From Rutpela maculata (taxonomy: Eukaryota > Arthropoda > Insecta > Coleoptera > Cerambycidae): 64,000 nt of DNA. The position numbers and the translations under genes are program-made. The notes beneath the pieces are model-generated. The model did no database searches. It saw only the letters and a list, made by a program, of their open reading frames with translations, and was not told where the DNA came from. Where the stretch lies: assembly GCA_936432065.2 (NCBI GenBank), contig OW386292.2, positions 135,485,460 to 135,549,459 on the forward strand, given 5' to 3'. Below are positions 11,101-19,143 of this stretch, one piece after another. Within the stretch, counting starts at the first letter, position 1; every line of letters starts with the position of its first letter.

Positions 11101-12355
11101 ACCTCATGAACTCCAAACCACTTTGAGATTGTTCCCTGTTGTTTTAAGTTAAAACACAAAAAAATAAGAAATTACCACTTTTTCCATTTCTAAATACTTT
11201 CAATCTCAAACTGGTTTCTGCAAATCTAAGCACACTTTATTTATGTCCAAGTACGAGCAAAAATGTAAATAAACCCCAGTTACCAAACATTTTTTATTTA
11301 AACCCTTCCAGAACTGCCCTTTGCTCTTTGTAATTGTAGTAGTAATTAACATTTTTATAATTTTTAGTGTCCAAGACAGTGGTACTTTGCCACAAGAAGA
11401 CACTCACAACTACAACCTACGTAAGAGGCAGAAATGCTCGGTGGTACAGCTAAGTGAAGATTCGTCACAAGTATCATTAGTTAAATCTGGCAGAAAATAT
11501 ACAAACACCTCAGAAAATATATACCGCTGTGCGTCCCGCTCATTTCAGACTAAATGTAAACGAAGCATAAACAACCACAATTTGATTCATAAAAATCCTT
11601 CGGAAATAGAAATGGGTCAGTGCAAGCTTTGTTCTTTCAAGACTAAATATAAAGGATCCTTGAAAAGACACATGTTTTTGCATGGAAAATCGTTAGAACG
11701 AACGTTATACCGTTGCGATTTCTGTTCATATCAAGTGACAGATAACAAATGTTTAATCCGTCACATGCTGACCCACAGTAATCCCCCAGAAGTAAAGATG
11801 TATAAGTGCGCATCTTGTTCGTTTCATACAAAGTATAAAGAAAGTCTGTATGCACATGTGAGGATCCATAAAGACCTTTCCGAAGTAACGATTCACCATT
11901 GTGATGTTTGTTCATTTAAAACTAAATATAAAAAACACATAAAACGACACCTGTTGACCCATAAAGACCCCTCCGAAATAACAATGCACCATTGTGATAT
12001 TTGTTCATATAGTACAAAACGTAATTACAACTTGAAACAACATCTATTGATACATAAAACTAGAGATAATAATGAGATAACAATGTATCAGTGTGCTTCT
12101 TGTTCATTTCAGACAAAACTTAAATCTAGTCTCGTACGACACCTTTCGATCCACAAGAATCCCTCAAAAACAACTATGTACAAGTGTGATTTATGTTCAT
12201 ATCAGACAAGGCAAAAATCATATCTGAAATCACACTTATTAATTCATAAAAAGCCTTCTGAAGTAAAAATATATCGTTGTGCATCTTGTTCATTTCAGAC
12301 AAAAAATAGACGTAGTCTCGTACGACACCTTTCGATCCACAAGAATCCCTCATAA
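2075..12355 (+). CDS. ZAD-C2H2 zinc finger protein, gene 1 (4 exons)
   Basis: Predicted nuclear DNA-binding protein of about 662 aa. The exons are 2075-2188, 2308-2622, 4670-5241 and 11368-12355. Every junction has GT and AG, phases are 0, 0 and 2, and the frame stays open to the stop. Order: two N-terminal ZAD-type cysteine domains (protein-protein dimerisation in this family), an acidic linker, then nine C2H2 fingers. It is a paralog of the gene at 21075-51745, with a third family member starting at 60223. ATGs at 2075 and 2081 are both possible starts. Target genes are unknown. The coding frame is intact, but the finger array is shorter than its ancestor (see 12356-12540). Confidence 0.88.
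2308..2622 (+). CDS. ZAD gene 1, exon 2: end of ZAD 1 and start of ZAD 2
   Basis: 105 codons, phase 0 at both ends. It opens with D-F-A-A and QKPVVCTNC, the second ligand pair of ZAD 1. After about 50 residues it shows ICGFC, which opens a second ZAD-like unit, and ends at CLPEL before gtaagt. The exon therefore joins the back half of one ZAD to the front half of the next. Confidence 0.85.
2698..2759. repeat. Long palindrome with almost no loop
   Basis: Arms of about 30 bp (cacataacacagtttgtact... and its complement ending gtgttatgtgg) meet around 2728. There is one unpaired base and a minimal loop. It lies 75 bp inside intron 2. It could form a hairpin in the pre-mRNA or be the trace of a small foldback element. 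Confidence 0.85.
4321..4391. repeat. Two-copy tandem repeat, about 41 bp
   Basis: The run ttacaagttggaaaaaaa followed by attacatatgactttt occurs twice in a row, differing mainly in the length of the A run. Confidence 0.75.
4670..5241 (+). CDS. ZAD gene 1, exon 3: end of ZAD 2 and acidic linker
   Basis: Begins after tttgacag with a D residue and EKPVICVPC, the closing ligand pair of ZAD 2. An E/K/D-rich linker of about 150 residues follows. It has two psi-K-x-E motifs (IKAE and IKTE) that also occur at matching places in gene 2; this is the SUMOylation consensus, though modification is only inferred. The exon ends in phase 2 (AG before gtaata) and joins tgtccaag at 11368. Confidence 0.85.
5309..7277. 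mobile_element. Complete mariner/Tc1-type transposon, about 1.97 kb
   Basis: Begins tacagtgtgtcccgc and ends gcgggacacactgta, flanked on both sides by TA (5307-5308 and 7278-7279), the target duplication of this superfamily. The terminal inverted repeats run over roughly 235 bp with scattered mismatches, and weaker inverted similarity goes further in. It contains one long minus-strand transposase. It sits in intron 3 of ZAD gene 1 in opposite orientation to the host gene. Confidence 0.9.
5689..6753 (-). CDS. Mariner/Tc1-type (IS630 superfamily) DDD transposase, intact
   Basis: About 354 aa from the ATG at 6753 (MAENRR); an in-frame ATG at 6783 would add ten residues. The N-terminal third is a helix-turn-helix paired-like DNA-binding region (TIEEKVEIIRLI, then SIRAVARTLNLTKNKIWR). 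The catalytic core shows FSDEATF (first Asp), FQSDGAPAHN (second Asp) and PPDVTPCDFFLWGYLKNKVY (third Asp in PCDFF). I count 39 residues between the second and third Asp. No stop or frameshift was seen. The enzyme would cut at the inverted ends and insert at TA. Confidence 0.92.
   Translation of the reverse strand: MAENRRVVLTIEEKVEIIRLISDNERSTRQVARIFNQRHRDRAAIWHKTVGDINKLFARTGAIFKTRRRRYNLNLRQYPNDECILTEFRNNPNGSIRAVARTLNLTKNKIWRCLKRSRIRAFKPKFLHTLLEGDFERRFEFCLWFQGNYLNDRFLLKNILFSDEATFTTNVVVSSQNCRYWAAENHNCKNQYSEKVNVWCGILNEQIVGLFFLDNLNAENFLSFLQNYLDDFFMEMPLAQRENVYFQSDGAPAHNSLLVRNFSNANFPMKWIGRNSPLEPWPPDVTPCDFFLWGYLKNKVYATRPCNRQELCHRIRQACQEITPQTLRKVIERLRRVDEKCILLEGGYVEETRI
7281..7660. repeat. Dispersed repeat, related to 26520-26870
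   Basis: Shares an ordered series of blocks with 26520-26870: cccaactag at the start, tagttgctg, tattgtagg, the gttgtggtta tag-type block, then tgctttgtcttgcaact and gtttcattcctaca. The common terminal motif cccaactag also ends the foldback element at 25760-29302, suggesting one element family. Confidence 0.6.
8455..8800 (+). pseudogene. Relic of a non-LTR reverse transcriptase C-terminus
   Basis: Plus-strand translation gives KYLGIILDTHWQFEKHVEYV near 8467. In shifted frames it gives FHSVLQYENVAWGTN, matching the conserved blocks after the RT active site in Jockey/CR1-type elements. There are several frameshifts and stops. Confidence 0.6.
8801..10902. other. Rest of ZAD gene 1 intron 3: no gene seen
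   Basis: Strongly AT-rich with a poly-A run at about 10048-10063. No reading frame, RNA gene or inverted repeat could be supported. From 10903 onward the sequence matches the intron before exon 4 of gene 2. Confidence 0.5.
11368..12355 (+). CDS. ZAD gene 1, exon 4: nine C2H2 zinc fingers
   Basis: After about 50 basic and polar residues come nine C-x2-C-x12-H-x3-H fingers of the type CxxCSFxTKxKxxLxRHxxxH. The linkers are HK(N/D)PSE-like rather than TGEKP. Finger 1 has an Arg in place of its second Cys (CASR), so it probably does not bind zinc; the other eight keep their ligands. The exon stops at TAA 12353-12355, where gene 2 has GAA and continues. The acceptor is tttttag at 11361-11367. Confidence 0.9.
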
Positions 12356-12540
12356 ACATCTATGTACCTTCGTGATTTATGTTCATATCACACAAAGCAA
12401 AAATTATGTCTGATATCGCACTTATTAATTCATAAAGAGCCTTCTGAAGTAAAAATGTATCATTGTGCATCGTGTTTATTTCAGACAAAAAATAAATATT
12501 ATCTCATACGACACTTTTTGATCCTGCTGAAATAGCTATC
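12356..12540 (+). pseudogene. Two decayed C2H2 fingers downstream of the gene 1 stop
   Basis: In frame after the TAA at 12353, the sequence still reads as finger-like units: MYLRDLCSYHTKQKLCLISH (first Cys changed to Arg) and MYHCASCLFQTKNKYYLIRH (last His lost). They match the last finger of gene 2 and its own decayed 3' unit. The stop thus removed former fingers that are now drifting. Confidence 0.8.
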
Positions 12541-12547
12541 GGAGGCT

Positions 12548-12553
12548 AATAAA
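12548..12553 (+). terminator. Candidate polyadenylation signal of ZAD gene 1
   Basis: AATAAA about 190 bp after the stop codon. The same signal occurs at the matching place after gene 2 (51861-51866). Confidence 0.45.
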
Positions 12554-12856
12554 AAACAACACTTTTGTTGATAAATTATATTGTAGATTATTCAAATCAA
12601 TATAACAGTTTCTAAAAAAGTTATCATTTTTTATAAAAATGTCATACAAAATTATGTCATTATAATATTTGTTAAACAAAAAATACTGAGTACACTTCAT
12701 GTGAGTTAAAGACCGGACTACGTATAAACTCTATTGTTGGATATATCCAACATCCCCCTCCTTCACCGACGAGGTACTAGTCCAGTTTTTATAATTAGTT
12801 TCTTCAGTTTCATACGCCCCAAGGGTTTTGTCATAATCAATTACTCTTATTGATCA

Positions 12857-13862
12857 TGCATTGCGGCTCTCCAGTAAACATCTTTAGGACTTGTTAGTGC
12901 CTGTTTGATTTTTTTGGGTTCTGTAATAATTTCTCGTACTATTTTTGGAGGAATCCCACTTGTTGATCTTGTTAAATTCCTTCTTTCTGACATGATCCCT
13001 GTGGCCGAAGCGTTTATGCCATATATGAATACAATTATCGTTATGAGCCTGGTTATCTTCAGTAATCAAAACCTTGTCTTTGGCTCTCAGTACATACAGA
13101 CCAGAATGGGAATGTCCCATGACGACAACTGTCATTCTTTTCAATTCTGCATTTTTCTCCTTGGAGCATAGATTAAAACCTTTATTAGTAAGTTTCTTTA
13201 CTGATAATAAATTACCTTTAAGTGATCATATGTATAATACGTCTTATGACAATTTTTATCTCTTGTTTCTTTCCATCCATACAGCTAATTGTACCAGAGC
13301 CTGTACCTTTGATATTAGCTGATCTTCCACCTGCCCATCTTACATTACTTTGTATCGTAACGTGCTTCCACCCCTAGGAAACCACCCTTTCAAATTCCGT
13401 AGGTTCCAAAAATTATAACAAGAGATGTCCACTAACACACTTTATTAAATAATTTACTGTATACTTCACAATACTGAAATTAAATTAAATGTACTTTACT
13501 GAATAAAAATAACAATATTTATCACTTTGTTTTCACTTCGTAGTCTTAACCTCACTTGTCAATCAAACTTCTCTTTTCTGAACTACCCGCCGAGAATGCG
13601 GTCTCTTATACCTAAAAATGACAGATCTCGATTTTTCTGTGATGACGCCACCATTCTCTAGATCACTCTAGAACTAGTAGGTTCTTTTTCTAGTAGGTGC
13701 AAATCTCTACATTCAGACAACGTGCGCCATCTCTGGGAAAACGTCCGAACTAAATTGAATTCTGTGTTGCCTATCCCTGAGGGGCGGATATTTGTAACAG
13801 TATTTTAGTGACCAAATGTCGGAAGAATGATCTGTCACTCGACATGTGGCTTGTAGCACCTG
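12857..13862 (-). pseudogene. Ty1/copia pol fragment (protease to GAG-pre-integrase), copy 1
   Basis: Read on the minus strand from about 13862: DSGATSHM (copia protease active site with a W/D-S-G-A-type motif), GTISCM, LYVLRAKDKVLI and IHIWHKRFGHRDH (the GAG-pre-integrase His/Cys region). Frameshifts separate the parts and a 444-bp LTR-like insertion splits it at 13356-13799. The same fragment lies at the same place after gene 2, so it predates the block duplication. Confidence 0.75.
13356..13799 (-). mobile_element. Probable solo LTR, 444 bp, present only in copy 1
   Basis: On the minus strand it begins TGTTACAAAT and ends CGTTACG, flanked by gtat on both sides (13352-13355 and 13800-13803). 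Copy 2 is uninterrupted at the matching site (ttgtattttagtg near 53340-53352), giving the empty site directly. It contains an AATAAA on the minus strand. The end CG rather than CA may be a CpG-type change. Confidence 0.65.
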
Positions 13863-13962
13863 AATCCTGTCTATCACATTTTTCACTAAAACAGATCTCT
13901 TCAAATAACAAAAAATACTGAGTACACTTCGTTTGACTTGACAGTTGCATATATCCAACAAT

Positions 13963-14047
13963 AAAGATGTACCTCTGTGATTTATGTTTTTATCAGGCAA
14001 AACATAAATCCAACTTTGATCAGCATAATCATGAACGTCCCTGAAAT
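13963..14047 (+). pseudogene. Isolated decayed C2H2 finger beyond the copia fragment
   Basis: Reads MYLCDLCFYQAKHKSNFDQH with C-x2-C and a His but no proper second His spacing. It is the same type as the fingers of gene 1, so the original array reached about 1.6 kb past the present stop, or a finger was carried here with the repeat. Confidence 0.55.
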
Positions 14048-14239
14048 AACAATGTATCATTGTCTGACCAAATTTAGGCGATGCACACGGAAACTATGTG
14101 CGTAACCTAAATTGAGAACTTTGAGAAAAACCTTCCCAAAATACATATAAGAAGTTTGTTGAATATTAGATAGTTGCGTTGTTTTTGCCTACAGTGTGTC
14201 CCTCGATTTGTTAATGTAATAATAGTGTAAGGTTAATGA

Positions 14240-14650
14240 ATAAAACACTCTTATTTATTTATTTATTTATTTATTTCTCAAACAGATAAATCTAATTACA
14301 GGAGAATTACAGTAACAACTTAGATACATTAAATAACAAATTACATTAAATATAATAATAACAATTACATTAATTATAATATTTCAGCTTCAAAGCTTAA
14401 ACTTACAATAATATTTAAATATATTTTAAAATTTTAATTTTGTGGGAGAAGGATCTATCAAGGAGTGACATGAAAAATAATGCATCTAATCAGGAGACGA
14501 GGAGATATAATTTAAAACAAAACTGGTAAGTAGCTGATGAAACTTTTTGGAGGAAAGAGCAAAATCTAACTCAGACAACATAAATGCATTATTTGTGTCT
14601 TAAAATGGTAACCAGAAGAGACGAAGTGTTTGTAGTAAGTGGAGGTATAA
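14240..14650 (-). mobile_element. 3' tail of a non-LTR element (family B), copy 1
   Basis: Matches 53665-53990, the 3' untranslated part and (AAATA)n tail of the reverse transcriptase fragment at 54058-54835. In copy 1 the element is cut off at 14650 and its coding part is missing. Confidence 0.6.
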
Positions 14651-15852
14651 GATAAGATAAGATAATATAATTTATTGGTGCTCATTATAGAAAATAGTAT
14701 TTACGGAAGTCAAAAGGGGAAAAAATGGAATGATAAAACAATTCATGTAAGAAATAAATGGTAACAATATAGTAAAACATATTAAAATACATTAAAGTTT
14801 AAAAATTATAATTTTGAATAAAAGTATGTGCAGACTAAGTATGTAAAACAATTTCAAAATAAGTATAAATGAAAGGTGGACATGAAATATTCTCAATTAC
14901 AGACTTGTTTAGTTATTATTTAAAGATATACATAAGGTTGCGCAGATGCTTACCTAATTATATTGTAACTAATTCGCTGTTTAAAAATTCTTCTGTGTTA
15001 TAGAAAGCTCTATTATACTTTTAAAAGACGTTAGTGACAGGAGTTTTATTTCAAGTGGTAAGGGTAGAGATGAATGCTCCAAAATATCGTACCAACTCTG
15101 GTTTTTGATAATCTTAAATAGGTATTATGCAGATCATTCCTGTTACGTGTTTGGTATGTATGTATTACATTATGTGTAGTGTATGATTCTGGATTCATTT
15201 TGATATGCAGTAAATATTTATAAATGTATGTGCAAAGAACCATTAAAATTTTTAATTCAATAAATTTGGATTTACGGCAATTATTCTTATTGCTCCTCTT
15301 TGTAAGGAGAACACATCAGCAGCAGAGCTAGCATGTCCCCACACAAGTATAGCATACGATTTACGGAATGAACGAGACTGTGATATGCAGTGATAAGGGT
15401 TTTTCTAGATACCAGATGAGTCAAACTGCGAAATAGGTATATTTTTCTTGAAATTTTCCTAGGTACATGATCAGTATGACTATCTCATAGTAATTTGCTG
15501 TCCAAATAAACACCAAGAAACTTAACTGAATCTGGATTATCATTTTGATCCATTTTTCTAAGACTGAAAATCATGGTCTCAGTTTAGGTGACGTTGATAT
15601 TTAATTGGTTCACAAGAAACAAATCTACTTTTGACTTTGTTTCTAGCATTGATACCTTTAAAACAAGTTAGTATTTCGTGTGGTAAGATTTATGTCATCT
15701 TCAAACAGGATGTTGGAGGTTGTGTTGTCTATGGAAGAAGGTAAATCGTTAATATAAATTAGAAACAGCACTGGACCAAGGACTGGGCCCTGTGGTACAC
15801 CAGTCTTCATGTCAAGTCGGGTTTATATCTGTTGCTGCATGTGACATACTGA
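14651..15852 (-). mobile_element. Jockey/CR1-type non-LTR fragment (family A), 5' truncated
   Basis: Starts at its 3' end with an agataagataagata repeat (14651-14668), the usual kind of non-LTR tail. On the minus strand it then shows the RT C-terminus (YQTRNRNDLH and RVGTIFWSIHL, about 15060-15170). Further up are GVPQGPVLGPVLFLIYINDL and ILFEDD (about 15700-15810), where the usual active site is FADD. Frameshifts break it. It is the same family as the element split across 30660-31207 and 48207-50072. Confidence 0.75.
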
Positions 15853-17296
15853 GTTAGCTTAACAACAATAACATTTTTTAACTGCAGCACGGGCATCTCT
15901 TTCAAAGTCTTGTGATCATTTCGAGGGATTTTCTATGAATTAGTTCCATTATGCCAAAACCAGCCAAATGAGAGGCAAACATTGATTTTTGGTTGAAAAA
16001 TAGAAGATACCTAATTATCAGATGATATTTTCTATTATTAAATAAATATTTCTAATAACATAATAAGATAGCCTTTATTTTATTATATTTGATAAATAAA
16101 TATTTTTTAATACATAAAGCGTTCGTATTTTATTTTATAAATTAGATATACTGTACTATACTAAACTTAATATCAATGGGTAAAAATTTAAATATACAGT
16201 ACTAGGAGTTTGCTATAAAACTGATTTTTAACAAAATTGTCGATAAGGTCTTCACTATAGGTCCATCGCCATTTTTCCATTTATACAAATAAGAAACAGT
16301 ACCTATAAAATACTTTGAAATATAAAAGGGAACAGCCAATAGAACTATTAATGTCCTATATTCTTTCTGTTAAACATGTCGGAGACAGTAAAAACTTTAT
16401 TCTATCCGCTACACTTTTTTTCTATCTCATTATGAAGTGACATAATAATATAACTGCTTCGATCTGTATATGTGTATATGTGGTAAAACAGTGATGGCAC
16501 AAGTGAACATCATTTCGTATATTTTTTTCAAAGATCATACAGTAAATTTATAGAGAATTTACGAGGAAAAGTTAATTAATAGATAGATTTATTCATGTTA
16601 AAAATTATAAAATTGTACACACATCAAACAGAGTTACACTTACAAATAGGTATAAAACAATACAATAGATTTAAAATTCATGTAAAAATGGACGAAACTA
16701 TACTAAATGGAATAAACAGCTACATAAAAAAAACATTAGCAAAAAAATATAGTGTTTGCCATGTCACAGAGATAAGTTAAAGAAGTAAAATTACAAGCTT
16801 ACACTTTCTCTCACTATATCTTCGATGAATGGATTTTTTTATCAGAAAATCTTTTATTGTAGATCTAAATTTTTTTAGGTAAAATTTTAATACGGTCATC
16901 TAAGAAGTTGTATAATTTAATACCATGGTAATTACGGGTAATTCCAGCAACTTGGGACAATTTAATGTAACTGATCATTTTTAACAAAAGGAGTCAAATT
17001 TGTATTCCCCCTGGTCTATTTTAGTATTTATTGAATGCCCTTTATATATTACTGGTATTTTATTTTAGAAAAAACTTAATCAGAATTCTGAAATTTATAT
17101 CGAAAGTACATTATAATCAACTCCATGGACTGTAACCGCCCGCATGTCCACGTGAATTATCTACCAAATTCAGAGACTTACTGCTAATAAATTTTATATT
17201 TCTAGAAAATAGGTACCAAAATACCCTAGGTATTTAACACGAACAATTATTTCTTATGTAAATTATTTAGAAAGTTCAATTTATACTTATACTTCT
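15853..17296. other. Intergenic, no gene seen
   Basis: Very AT-rich. A short lysine-rich open stretch at 16595-16780 has no recognisable motif. The first copy of the tcaactccatggac motif is at 17117-17130. Confidence 0.5.
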
Positions 17297-17304
17297 CCTG
17301 TAAC

Positions 17305-18340
17305 CACTGACCTCTATATATTAAATGGATAGCCTATACCATAGGGATGCGCGTGAAATTTTAGCCAAAATTGAAGAATTCAATAAAGGCGAAAGTCGTG
17401 TGCTACGGGGCTTTACGTCTTGCGCAGTTTACTTGTTTTTCGTTCTGAAGTTAGCAACACGTTGCTAGCAACGCGTTGCTAAAAAAGCAATCTGGCAACG
17501 GTCAGGTCGGAAATAAGTTTTGAGACATTATTTGGGAAACAAATTTATCCATAAACACCGCACCGATCTCAATTGTTAACCTCACTTTTTCGGTGTTTTA
17601 TGTTTTAAGTCATAGATAAGAGACATACGTTTTAAGTGCTTTATTTAAAAATGCGACATTGCGTTGTACCTTTTTGTACGAACAGGGGCACCAAAAACTT
17701 TAATTTTAAATTAAATTTGTGGAGTTTTGGAGCTTATTATTCCTTCATGTAATAAATACATTCAAGTGGCATGTGTGACGTCACAACTCTAAAAAGTGAA
17801 GGAAAACAAATAGCTGCCTTCTATCCGAATTTCGAACTATTCACTAAGAAATTTAAAATGACCATGAATCATTTACCATCTGATAATCGAAAACTTTGTT
17901 CAACTTACGTATTTGGGGCCGGGATACAGTGCAAAATATAACATAAAATATGGATATAACCTATAAAATGTAGATAGAGGGATGTGCTTTTCTTCATTTA
18001 TAAACAGAAATTTGAATTGATCGTATTTTGATCATTTTTCAGCCCACAGAACGGTTATTAATTTAATGTATTGAAATGTGGTATGTCATATTCATTAATA
18101 ATTATTTTGTGACCCAATACTGAATTCATAATTTTCTAATCATAAATACATGATTGCCTCAAAACTTATTTCCGTTGCCAAAAATTAATTGACAGCGTGA
18201 AGTTGGCAACGTGTTGCCAGCAACAAGTGGCTAAGTTCACTCTGCTTACTGCGCAAACTCTGCAGCCCCGTGCGCAAATCGTATTTGTACCATTTCTCAG
18301 CTCACACATCGGCTATCCATTTAATATATAGAGGTCAGTG
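17305..18340. mobile_element. P-like non-autonomous DNA element, 1,036 bp, 8-bp target duplication
   Basis: Perfect 30-bp terminal inverted repeats (17305-17334 and 18311-18340), beginning cactgacctctatatattaa. They are flanked by the direct repeat cctgtaac at 17297-17304 and 18341-18348. A second inverted block lies further in (gcaacacgttgctagcaacg near 17454 against caacgtgttgccagcaac near 18208). An N-terminal THAP remnant is at 17651. An 8-bp duplication fits both P and hAT; the THAP motif favours P. Confidence 0.88.
17651..17752 (+). pseudogene. THAP-domain N-terminal remnant
   Basis: Starts MRHCVVPFCTNRGTKNF, the opening C-x(4)-C block of the C2CH THAP DNA-binding domain typical of P-element transposases. 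The frame closes after 33 codons, well short of the about 80-residue domain, and no downstream transposase was found. Confidence 0.6.
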
Positions 18341-18795
18341 CCTGTAACCGTCTAAGGCGTCAACTCCATGGACAATCAAATACGTGCAAATATTAAGGTA
18401 AGGTGACGCTAATATCGACAAATACCAACTGGGTAGAGATCATATAATGTCAGTCTTGGATTAGCTGCTTGTGAGAGTGCACATTTCTATTACTTTAAAG
18501 TCCACCAGCTCCAAGAACATTGTGTGTATTGTTCGTGTTTTTTTGAGCCATCAACTCCATGTATATTTTTTTGTAAGTGTATTTAAAATATTGTTAACCT
18601 TAACCTTAGAGGTATCAAAGTTTAGAGTGTTTTTGTCCTATGGTCACAAAATTATTTACCTCAATTTTTAAATAACTCGTTCAAATCTAATTTTATCATA
18701 TATCGTCAACTCCATGGACATCAACTCCATGGACTTCGTGGGTCCATGGAGTTGATCGCTCACCATGGAGCTGAATTTATCTATGATATTTTTAA

Positions 18796-19143
18796 TCTTC
18801 TTCGGGAAAAATAGCTGTACAGAGACAAAGTGAAAAGAGACGAAAGCAGAAGCGGGATGCCGAGCGACAAAGGAAGGAAAGAATAAAAAATAACTCAGAA
18901 GAATATAAAAAAGCTAAAGAAAGGGAGCGATACCATAAGAGAAAGGAAGAAGGCAAAATAATATCCATTAAAGGACTATCTTTGAGAAACAGACGAACTT
19001 TGAGATGGCGTTGGAAATCTTTATCTTCTAAGTACAGAAAGACGATAAAATACCTAGACAACATTTTTTTTTGCTTAATAAATCCTTTAAAACCCGAAAT
19101 CGATCTCGAACTGATATACCAATTAGTTTCTAATTATTTATAG
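18796..19143 (+). pseudogene. Unrecognised basic coiled-coil-like reading frame, no start codon
   Basis: Open for 115 codons up to TAG 19141-19143. The composition is very rich in K, R, E and Q (QRQSEKRRKQKRDAERQRKE, then RNRRTLRWRWKSL), suggesting a long basic helix. There is no ATG; a possible acceptor (gtacag) precedes agacaaag at 18822. It could be an exon, or a fragment of a transposon-encoded protein that starts with such a basic region. No function is assigned. Confidence 0.35.

Larger units (their letters stand above)
10903..14650. repeat. Segmental duplication block, copy 1 (matches 50073-53990)
   Basis: From tatggaaagttttatgtagg at 10901 to ggaggtata at 14650 the sequence follows 50071-53990 collinearly: intron end, finger exon, decayed fingers, copia fragment and the tail of a non-LTR element. 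It has its own insertion (13356-13799) and lacks one seen in copy 2 (51974-52633). Both edges are sharp. Exons 1-3 of the two genes are much more diverged than this block. Confidence 0.85.
17117..18755. repeat. Recurrent tcaactccatggac motif (five copies plus one degenerate)
   Basis: Exact copies at 17117-17130, 18360-18373, 18706-18719 and 18721-18734; the inverted copy at 18742-18755; and a partial copy at 18551-18562. The last three exact copies form a direct plus inverted cluster in 50 bp. The set brackets the P-like element, so it probably belongs to the sequence it inserted into. Confidence 0.7.

Noticed and set aside
11643..12359. Minus-strand frames opposite the zinc finger exons
   Set aside because: Repetitive antisense shadows of the finger codons, also seen at 50841-51110.
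14253..14277. Independent microsatellite (ttta)n
   Set aside because: Best explained as the A-rich tail of the family B non-LTR element, as at 53671-53691.
18792..19064. Minus-strand 90-codon frame with hydrophobic stretches
   Set aside because: Antisense shadow of the K/R/E-rich plus-strand frame; Phe/Leu/Ser come from the complementary codons.
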